Of a DNA stretch of 64,000 bases, positions 57,855 through 64,000 are shown one piece after another (the stretch's first letter is position 1; every line of letters begins with the position of its first letter). The position numbers were made by a program, and so were the translations under genes. The notes under the pieces are model-generated. The model was given only the letters and a program-made list of their open reading frames with translations, did not search any database and was not told the origin of the DNA. Origin of the DNA: Methylocystis heyeri (GTDB lineage: Bacteria; Pseudomonadota; Alphaproteobacteria; Rhizobiales; Beijerinckiaceae); the NCBI RefSeq assembly GCF_004802635.2, contig NZ_CP046052.1, positions 1,488,001 to 1,552,000 on the forward strand. The letters are read 5' to 3'.

Positions 57855-59246
57855 ATGCGGTCCTTCAATCGTTCACGCCACATGTGCGAGTGGGATGACT
57901 TTCACACGCGCGAAGCTTTCGTTCGAGAGCGCTTGCGCGATCTTGACGGCGAACCCATTCCTCCCTTTTGGCTTTTGTCGGAACCGGGCGTTTCGGGGCG
58001 CGAGCACCGCGCGAGTTCCGATATCTGGATGCGCAAGCGGCTGGCGCTCGCCGCCGTCGAGAAAGAGCGGCTGGCCTTCGATTTTCCGGCGGGCGAAACC
58101 GGGAAAATAAGGCTCGGATATCTTTCGAACGATTTTCACGATCACGCCACGGCGCTCCTGCTGGTGGAGACATTGGAGGCGCATGATCGCTCACGCTTCG
58201 AGGTCCACGCCTATTCCTACGGAAAGGACGATGGCAGGGAGATGAGGCGAAGGCTTGCCTGCGCCTTCGACCATTTCCACGACATAAGCTCCAACTCGGA
58301 CAACGAGGCCGCGCGCAGGATCAACGACGACGGCATACATATCCTCATCGATCTAAAAGGCTTCACGCAAAACACGCGAACTTCGATCCTCGCCTTGCGC
58401 CCGGCGCCCGTGCAAGTGAACTATCTGGGCTATCCCGGCACTCTCGGGGCGGAGCTGTGCGACTACATAATTTCAGATTCGTTCGTGACCCCGGACTCCG
58501 CCGCAGAGGACTACGCGGAAACCTTCGCCCTGCTTCCTCACTGCTATCAGCCGCACGGCCGCAAAGTTTTGATCGATCCTGCTCCCGACCGCGCCTCCGC
58601 CGGCTTGCCGATAGAGGGCTTCGTCTTTTGTTGCTTTAATCAAGCGTTCAAACTCACGCCCGGCATATTCGACATCTGGTGTCGGCTTCTCGACGCGGTG
58701 CCGGCGAGCGTGCTTTGGCTCCTTGGGTCCAGCGCTGCGGAAGGCAACCTGCGCAACGAGGCGCTAAAGCGCGGGATCGCGGCATCGCGCCTGATTTTCG
58801 CGCCCGACCTCCCGCAGAGCCGGCATCTCGCCCGCCTTCAACTTGCCGATCTCGTATTGGACACGGCGCCTTATGGCGCGCATACGACTGCGAGCGATGC
58901 GCTGTGGGCCGGCGTGCCGTTGATCACATGGCCCGGCGAAACATTCGCCTCCCGAGTCGCAGGAAGCCTTTTGTCCGCGATCGGACTTCCAGAACTGATC
59001 GTCGACTGCGAGGACGACTATTTTGAACGGGCGCTCGCTCTCGCCTCCAACCCCAATTCGCTCGCAGGACTTCGAAGCAAACTCGCTTTCAATCGCTTGA
59101 CCACGCCGCTGTTCGACGTCGAAGCCTATACCGCCGCGCTCGAAAAGCTTTACCTGGAAATGTGGAGCCGACGCCGCGCGGGATCTCCATTGACGACACT
59201 GAGACTTCCTGCAGCACGGCCCGAGGCGACGCGCCCGGCACCATAG
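57855..59246 (+). CDS. O-GlcNAc-transferase-like (SPINDLY) catalytic domain, no TPRs
   Basis: A 463-residue glycosyltransferase of the GT41 family: MCEWDDF at the N-terminus, RLGYLSNDFHDHATALL, LIDLKGFTQNTR, QVNYLGYPGTLGAELCDYIISD, FCCFNQAFKLTP, and DTAPYGAHTTASDALWAGVPLIT at the UDP-sugar site. Bacterial homologues usually carry a long N-terminal TPR array; here the protein begins at the junction with the catalytic part, so the array is missing or was lost. It may still be active if another protein supplies acceptor binding. Confidence 0.82.
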   Translation: MRSFNRSRHMCEWDDFHTREAFVRERLRDLDGEPIPPFWLLSEPGVSGREHRASSDIWMRKRLALAAVEKERLAFDFPAGETGKIRLGYLSNDFHDHATALLLVETLEAHDRSRFEVHAYSYGKDDGREMRRRLACAFDHFHDISSNSDNEAARRINDDGIHILIDLKGFTQNTRTSILALRPAPVQVNYLGYPGTLGAELCDYIISDSFVTPDSAAEDYAETFALLPHCYQPHGRKVLIDPAPDRASAGLPIEGFVFCCFNQAFKLTPGIFDIWCRLLDAVPASVLWLLGSSAAEGNLRNEALKRGIAASRLIFAPDLPQSRHLARLQLADLVLDTAPYGAHTTASDALWAGVPLITWPGETFASRVAGSLLSAIGLPELIVDCEDDYFERALALASNPNSLAGLRSKLAFNRLTTPLFDVEAYTAALEKLYLEMWSRRRAGSPLTTLRLPAARPEATRPAP

Positions 59247-59341
59247 GAACGAATGATCTGCATGATGAATCTCACTGCGCGCCATCGATGGCGACGCTTG
59301 TAATTATGAGAAGGATGGCGTATTTAGAACACGTCGAAGTT

Positions 59342-59682
59342 TTAGACTGAAAGACTTTGCCACAGCGCCATGATCTGGCGGTTTGGCGGCGCCTTCCTAT
59401 CCAGAAAATCGATCGGCAGGGCTTGGGACGCCCCGGAGCGCCAGCGGTTGTTCTCGTGAGGAACACGCCATGCAATCTTGAAGCGGCATAATGCGGCGTC
59501 GTGCTCCGGAAAGCCTTACGGCGGCCCGGACAGAAACGCATCGACGTTTCCTGCTTTCGCCGCCAATGTCCTCGACGTCGGCGCCTCGGCAGGACAACCC
59601 ACAGCCGAAAACTGTCGCAAAAGCCCTCCTCAATCGACTCGTCTTCCGCGAGAGTCATCGCGCGAAGCGCATTGTCGCTCAT
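59342..59682 (-). pseudogene. Possible decayed gene in two frames
   Basis: On the minus strand an N-terminal part (ATG at 59682, MSDNALRAMTLAEDESIEEGF) and a C-terminal part in another frame (to the stop at 59342; FKIAWRVPHENNRW, ALPIDFLDRKAPPNRQIMAL) both read like real protein, separated by a stop and a frame change. No family is recognised. It could be a frameshifted gene or chance; codon bias is only moderately supportive. Confidence 0.25.
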
Positions 59683-59700
59683 CAACGCTAGGATACACAT

Positions 59701-60069
59701 ATGCGTAAGCTCACTTTGACCGCCGCCGCTCTGCTCGTCTCCTTCACCGGCTCGGCCATGGCCGCTCAGGTCTGGAACATCACCGAGGAAGCCGCTTCCG
59801 GCATCAAGTCTGCGCAGGGCACCTGGCTGGTGACCGAAGCCAACGGCAAGATCTCGGGAACCGCCGAACTGCAGCTCACCAACGGCAATCCTCTGACCTA
59901 CACCTTCGAGGGAACGGTCGCCGGCTCCACCTACACGGTCAAGCTGGATAAGCGGACCGATGGCAAGAACGGCTGCGTTTGGACCGGCCAGGCCGGCGAG
60001 AAGTCCAAGGGCTCGGTCGGCGAAGTCCAGTGCGACAACACCAAGTTCAAAATCCGCGCCGGATTCTAA
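59701..60069 (+). CDS. Small secreted protein
   Basis: A 122-residue exported protein with a clear signal peptide (LTLTAAALLVSFTGSAMA, cleaved at AMA-AQ). The mature part is a probable beta-rich domain with repeated short strands (AQGTWLVTEANGKISGTAELQL, YTFEGTVAGSTYTVKLDK) and two Cys (NGCVW and VQCDN) that could form a disulfide. It stands alone. The family is not recognised. Confidence 0.75.
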   Translation: MRKLTLTAAALLVSFTGSAMAAQVWNITEEAASGIKSAQGTWLVTEANGKISGTAELQLTNGNPLTYTFEGTVAGSTYTVKLDKRTDGKNGCVWTGQAGEKSKGSVGEVQCDNTKFKIRAGF

Positions 60070-60340
60070 TGTCTTCTCCGCTCGATACGGTCGCGCGCTG
60101 ATATAGAAAAATTGGGGCGCGTTCTTTTCGCAGGCCTTCCGGGTTTTGCGGCAATGCGCTCCAAAAAAAACGAACTCGCTCGAACGGCTCCGTGTGTTTC
60201 GCGGACGAAGGCCGGCGGCGCAAGAAGCGGGTTCGATTTGAAAAAGACGCGAACGCGCCATATGTATTGTTTGGATGAGCTGTTCTTTTAAGAAAAGCCG
60301 CTTCGCGCTTTTGGGAACATGCTCCGATCAAGGATTGCGC

Positions 60341-60664
60341 GTGAGCAGAGCCGAGCTGGGCGTAAAGCGCCGCTGCCTGAGTTGCAACAAGGCCTTCTTC
60401 GACCTCAATCGGGCGCCGCCCGTCTGTCCGAACTGCCAAACCGTATTCGAAGTCATAGAGATCGCACATTCGAGACCCCGGCGCCCGCCGTTCGATCCCG
60501 ACCGCACGCCGAGACAGGACGCGGTCGAAAACGACGCCGACGCCGATCCGGTTTCAGATGAAGAGGCGCCGTCGCTCTCCGAGGAGCAGGACCTCGACGA
60601 AGAGAATGTCTTGCCGCCCCTCGACGACGAAGACGAGGCAATCCTCCCCGACCCGGACCTCTGA
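60341..60664 (+). CDS. TIGR02300/FYDLN-acid domain protein
   Basis: A 107-residue protein with a zinc-ribbon-like CLSCNKAFFDLNRAPPVCPNCQ at the start and a long acidic C-terminal tail (Asp/Glu-rich, ending LPDPDL), typical of the FYDLN-acid family of alphaproteobacteria. The GTG at 60341 is preceded by AAGGA and begins the conserved VSRAELGVKRRC; the upstream open frame is unconserved. Function unknown. Confidence 0.87.
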   Translation: MSRAELGVKRRCLSCNKAFFDLNRAPPVCPNCQTVFEVIEIAHSRPRRPPFDPDRTPRQDAVENDADADPVSDEEAPSLSEEQDLDEENVLPPLDDEDEAILPDPDL

Positions 60665-60714
60665 GTCTCGCGCCATCGCCAGGCTGGAAAGCATCTCCGG
60701 GCTGACATTTGTCG

Positions 60715-61608
60715 TCACGCTTTGGGAAAAAGAGTTTCCGCCATGTGGTCGATGAAAACCCGCAAGCGAGGCGAGACGAGACGGTTGGACGGCCATAATA
60801 TGCTGAACTGACCCGGATCGGCGAGATAGGCGTCGAGCACCGTCCGGAGCAGGCCGGCCTCCACGGCGTCCCGCGCCAGAAAGTCCGGCATATAAGCGAT
60901 ACCCAATCCGGAAATCGCGGCCCCGCGCAACGCTTCCATATTGTTGCAGGTGAGAGGCGATGGACCGCGGAAGGGATCGACCCCCTCCCCCTCGGCGAGC
61001 GGCCAGATCTGGAGCTTGCCGGATGTCGGGAAGCGGAACCGCAGGCAATCATGCCGCTCCAAATCTTTGGGGAACTGCGGGGCGCCGTTTCGATCCAGAT
61101 AGGACGGGGACGCGCACAGGACGAAACGGAATGGCCCCAGACGGCGCGCCATAAGGCTTGAGTCCGTCAATGGCCCGCTGCGGATCGCCGCGTCGAGACC
61201 TTCTTCCACGATGTCGACAAGCCTGTCATTGAAATCGATATCCAGTTCGATGTCGGGATAACGCTGGCGGAACTCCGGGATGACGGGCAGGAGAAAACGG
61301 TAGCCGATGGTCGGAACGCTCACGCGCAGCCTGCCGCGTGGAGCGCGTGTCGTGCTCGAGAGCATGGCTTCCGCGTCGCGCAGGTCGTCGAGAATGCGGC
61401 GACAGCGCTCGTAAAACGCCGCGCCCTCCTCCGTTAGCGCAATGCGTCTGGTCGTGCGGTGAAAAAGCCGGGCGCCGACGCTCTCTTCCAACCGGGCGAT
61501 GCTCTTGCCGACAGCGGAAGCGGATATGCCGAGCGCGCGGCCAGCGGCCACAAAGCTAAGATGCTCTGCCGCCTGCACGAAGGCCGCGATGCCGCTCAAA
61601 CTCTCCAT
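60715..61608 (-). CDS. LysR family transcriptional regulator
   Basis: A 297-residue LTTR. The N-terminal HTH (FVQAAEHLSFVAAGRALGISASAVGKSIARLEESVGARLFHRTTRRIALTEEG) is followed by the periplasmic-binding-fold effector domain. It is divergent from an MFS exporter, which it probably controls, with a palindrome between them. Confidence 0.92.
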   Translation of the reverse strand: MESLSGIAAFVQAAEHLSFVAAGRALGISASAVGKSIARLEESVGARLFHRTTRRIALTEEGAAFYERCRRILDDLRDAEAMLSSTTRAPRGRLRVSVPTIGYRFLLPVIPEFRQRYPDIELDIDFNDRLVDIVEEGLDAAIRSGPLTDSSLMARRLGPFRFVLCASPSYLDRNGAPQFPKDLERHDCLRFRFPTSGKLQIWPLAEGEGVDPFRGPSPLTCNNMEALRGAAISGLGIAYMPDFLARDAVEAGLLRTVLDAYLADPGQFSILWPSNRLVSPRLRVFIDHMAETLFPKA

Positions 61609-61616
61609 ACCGGCAT

Positions 61617-61639
61617 ATTAAGGAGGTTATCTCCGTAAT
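61617..61639. promoter_or_regulatory. Candidate LysR operator between lysR and the MFS gene
   Basis: ATTAAGGAG (61617-61625) and CTCCGTAAT (61631-61639) are inverted arms matching at 8 of 9 positions around a 5-base centre. It lies nine bases upstream of the lysR start in the divergent intergenic region. Confidence 0.55.
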
Positions 61640-61749
61640 CAAAGGAATCATCGGCCATTTATCGCACCTTTACTCCGCGATAGAGACGCCTCGGGACAGC
61701 AACGATGTCTGCGTCGCTGTTTCCGGGATGAAGATGGAGAAAAAAGCCG

Positions 61750-63318
61750 ATGGCCGCTGCGACAGCTGAAACCCCAACCGACAGAATGCCGATCCTCGCG
61801 GCGGTCTGCCTTGCCGCGGTTGTTCTCCCTCTCGGCTTTGCCGGCGGCGCGGTGGCGACGCCTGCGATCGGCGCCGATCTGGGCGGCAGTCCGACGGCGA
61901 TGGGCTGGATCACCAATGCCTTCATGCTCACCTTCGGCAGCTCGCTCATGGCCGCGGGCGCCCTGGCCGATCAATTCGGCCGCAAGCGCCTGTTCATGAC
62001 CGGCATCGCCGCCTTCGCGGCGCTATCCCTTGCATTGAGCCTTGCCCCCACAATCCTTGTCGTCGACATTCTCCGCGCGGGACAGGGCTTTGCGGCGGCC
62101 GCCGCGCTCGCCGGCGGAACGTCGGCGCTTGCGCAAGAATTCGAGGGTTACGCGCGGACGCGGGCGTTCAGCCTCCTTGGAGCGACCTTCGGCGTCGGGC
62201 TGGCCTTCGGACCGCTTCTTGCCGGCTTCCTGATCGCATCTCTCGGCTGGCGGGCGATATTCCTGTCGGGAACGATCATTGGAGCGATCGCGCTGCTGCT
62301 GGCGGGCAAAAGGATGAGAGAGAGCCGAGACCCCCATGCGGTCGGTCTCGACTGGCCCGGCGCTCTCGCCTTCACCGCAATGCTGACGCTCTTCACTTAT
62401 GGCGTCATCGAAGCGCCTGAAGTCGGCTGGAGCCATCCGATTGTCGCGGCGTCGCTCCTTGGCGCGGCCGCCACGCTCGCGGTCTTCATCGCCGTCGAAA
62501 CGCGATCAGCCCGGCCGATGCTGGACCTCACTCTGTTTCGCTATCCGCTCTTCATCGGCGTTCAAGTCCTGCCGGTCGCCACATGCTACTGCTATGTCGT
62601 GCTTCTGGTTCTGCTGCCTTTGCGTTTCATCGGCGTCGGCGGCCTCAGCGAGATCGACGCCGGCCTGCTGCTCGTCGCCCTGTCCGCCCCCATGCTGGTC
62701 GTGCCGCTCATAGCCTCCCAGCTCGTTCGCTGGTTCTCGGCGGGCGCTCTTTCCGGCGCCGGCCTCCTTCTGGCCGCTGTCGGGCTGTTCTGGCTTGCCC
62801 ATGTCGATCCCGCAGCCAGCGGCATGGCGGTAATCCTCCCGATGCTTCTCATCGGCGCGGGAACCGGCGTTCCATGGGGCCTAATGGACGGCCTGTCGAT
62901 CAGCGTCGTTCCCAAGGAGCGCGCCGGCATGGCGACCGGGATTTTCAGCACGACGCGGGTGGCGGGAGAAGGCGTTGCATTGGCGATCGTCAACGCCATC
63001 CTTGCAAGTCTTGCGGAAGCCCGGTTGTCCACTTTCGTTCCGCAGGGCGGCGCCGAAATAAGAGCGGCGGCCCAAAGGCTGGCGATGGGAGACGTCCATG
63101 GGGCCGCGGCGATCCTGCCCGCATTGCCGGCCGCGGAAATCCACAACAGCTATGCTGTCGCCTTTCAGCATTTGAGCATCGTGCTCGTCGGCATCACGGT
63201 TGTTTCGGCGCTGATCGTCTTCGCATTGCTCCGCGGCGATAGAGCATCTTCACCTCGAGCGAAATCGCCTGACGACACCGGCTTTGACTCAATCAAAACC
63301 GGAAGCGCTATGAGTTGA
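61750..63318 (+). CDS. MFS drug/metabolite exporter, DHA2-like
   Basis: A 522-residue inner-membrane transporter with about 14 membrane segments, the DHA2 (EmrB/QacA-like) layout. Motif A is GALADQFGRKRLF; the motif C region reads ATFGVGLAFGPLLAGFL. GGAG precedes the ATG. It is divergent from the LysR regulator. Substrate unknown; drug, dye or aromatic-acid export is typical of the family. Confidence 0.88.
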   Translation: MAAATAETPTDRMPILAAVCLAAVVLPLGFAGGAVATPAIGADLGGSPTAMGWITNAFMLTFGSSLMAAGALADQFGRKRLFMTGIAAFAALSLALSLAPTILVVDILRAGQGFAAAAALAGGTSALAQEFEGYARTRAFSLLGATFGVGLAFGPLLAGFLIASLGWRAIFLSGTIIGAIALLLAGKRMRESRDPHAVGLDWPGALAFTAMLTLFTYGVIEAPEVGWSHPIVAASLLGAAATLAVFIAVETRSARPMLDLTLFRYPLFIGVQVLPVATCYCYVVLLVLLPLRFIGVGGLSEIDAGLLLVALSAPMLVVPLIASQLVRWFSAGALSGAGLLLAAVGLFWLAHVDPAASGMAVILPMLLIGAGTGVPWGLMDGLSISVVPKERAGMATGIFSTTRVAGEGVALAIVNAILASLAEARLSTFVPQGGAEIRAAAQRLAMGDVHGAAAILPALPAAEIHNSYAVAFQHLSIVLVGITVVSALIVFALLRGDRASSPRAKSPDDTGFDSIKTGSAMS

Positions 63319-63322
63319 ATGC

Positions 63323-64000
63323 TCACCCCTCCGCCTGCCCCGCGATTTCCAGCCATTGCTCCTCGGCGCTCGCCAGAGCCTTGGCGAGTTCCTCGCGCTG
63401 GGCGGCGAGGCGCGCGGCCTCCTGCGGGTTGCGCGCGAAAGCTTCCGGGTCCGACAGCGCGGCGTCCACCCGCTCCAGAAGCTGCGTGAACTTGTTCACC
63501 TTCTCCTCGGCCGCGGCGAGCTGGCGACGGACGAAGCCGGGATCGCGCCGGGGCTTTGAAACGGGCGGCGCCTTTTCGGCGGGCTTGGCCGCCGCCACCG
63601 CAGCCGGACGCTCGTCTTCGCGCGATTTCGACAGAATATAGCGCGCATATTCGTCCATATCGCCGTCGAAATTGCGCACCCGGCCGTCCTCGACCACCCA
63701 TAGGCGATCGGCGCAGGCCTCCAGCAGATAGCGATCATGCGACACCAGCACCACCGCGCCTTCATATTCGTTGATGGCTGTGATCAGCGCGGCGCGGCTG
63801 TCGATGTCGAGATGGTTGGTGGGTTCGTCCAGGATCAGGAGATGCGGCGCGTGAAAAGACGTGACGCCGAGCAGCAGCCGCGCCTTCTCGCCACCCGAGA
63901 GACGTTCGACCTTGGTGTCGGCGCGCGGGCCGGAAAACCCGACGCGCGCGGCGGCGGCGCGGACGCGGGCTTCGGGGGCGTCCGGCATCAGCCGCGAGAA
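63323..64000 (-). CDS. ABC-F ATPase, C-terminal part (partial)
   Basis: Runs off the right edge of the window. The visible 225 residues hold the second ABC domain: signature LSGGEKARLLL, Walker B LLILDEPTNHLDI, VLVSHDRYLL, and the acidic-basic C-terminal coiled extension. ABC-F proteins act on ribosomes rather than as transporters. The start is upstream of position 64000, outside the window. It is convergent with the MFS gene. Confidence 0.85.
   Translation of the reverse strand, partial: FSRLMPDAPEARVRAAAARVGFSGPRADTKVERLSGGEKARLLLGVTSFHAPHLLILDEPTNHLDIDSRAALITAINEYEGAVVLVSHDRYLLEACADRLWVVEDGRVRNFDGDMDEYARYILSKSREDERPAAVAAAKPAEKAPPVSKPRRDPGFVRRQLAAAEEKVNKFTQLLERVDAALSDPEAFARNPQEAARLAAQREELAKALASAEEQWLEIAGQAEG

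Overview
The window is a GC-rich chromosomal segment of an alphaproteobacterium, most likely in the Hyphomicrobiales. Lineage markers are the divK-pleD pair, an EipB-like envelope protein (DUF1849), DUF3572, a TIGR02300/FYDLN protein, an IscU-like gene next to folE and hisI, and ruvC-ruvA. A methanotroph or methylotroph relative (Methylocystaceae/Beijerinckiaceae) is plausible, but no diagnostic methane-oxidation gene is present, so that is only inference.

Layout. 1-13 kb is housekeeping: purN, an AT-richer insert with a broken hicA-like toxin gene, nadE, the proton-pumping pyrophosphatase hppA, the ribH-nusB-thiL operon, a glycerophosphodiesterase and RidA pair, eipB and rnd. 13-17 kb holds the cell-cycle and c-di-GMP regulators divK and pleD, a two-domain PPK2 enzyme and tRNA-Arg(CCT). 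17-25 kb is accessory: an XRE regulator, an aldehyde dehydrogenase, a padR-hemerythrin-chrA operon and an aldo/keto reductase. 25-33 kb has ruvCA with a partially duplicated ruvA tail, the IscU-like gene, folE, a TadG-like protein, hisI, a patatin and a rhomboid protease. 33-40 kb has PAS, PilZ and PAS-GGEEF proteins, a CrtF-like methyltransferase, cytochrome c' and gyrB.

41-48 kb has an intact IS5/IS427-type insertion sequence beside a six-gene operon in which every adjacent pair overlaps. Its products are a CDP-alcohol phosphotransferase, an alpha/beta hydrolase-methyltransferase fusion, a PAP2-dual-specificity phosphatase fusion, a small membrane protein, a PlsC-like acyltransferase and a CdsA-like cytidylyltransferase. 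It resembles the poorly characterised ynbABCD genes of E. coli with two additions, and is the best candidate here for an undescribed system: a self-contained phospholipid synthesis and remodelling pathway.

48-57.5 kb looks like a copper or metal-handling locus: a His/Cys-rich exported protein, a TolC-family lipoprotein and a Tat-exported multicopper oxidase; then, on the other strand, a TonB receptor with a Cys/His-rich exported partner, divergent from an OmpR-type two-component system. The rest holds a TPR-less O-GlcNAc-transferase-like protein, a decayed gene, a small secreted protein, the TIGR02300 protein, a divergent LysR/MFS exporter pair with a palindromic candidate operator, and the C-terminal part of an ABC-F ATPase running off the right edge.
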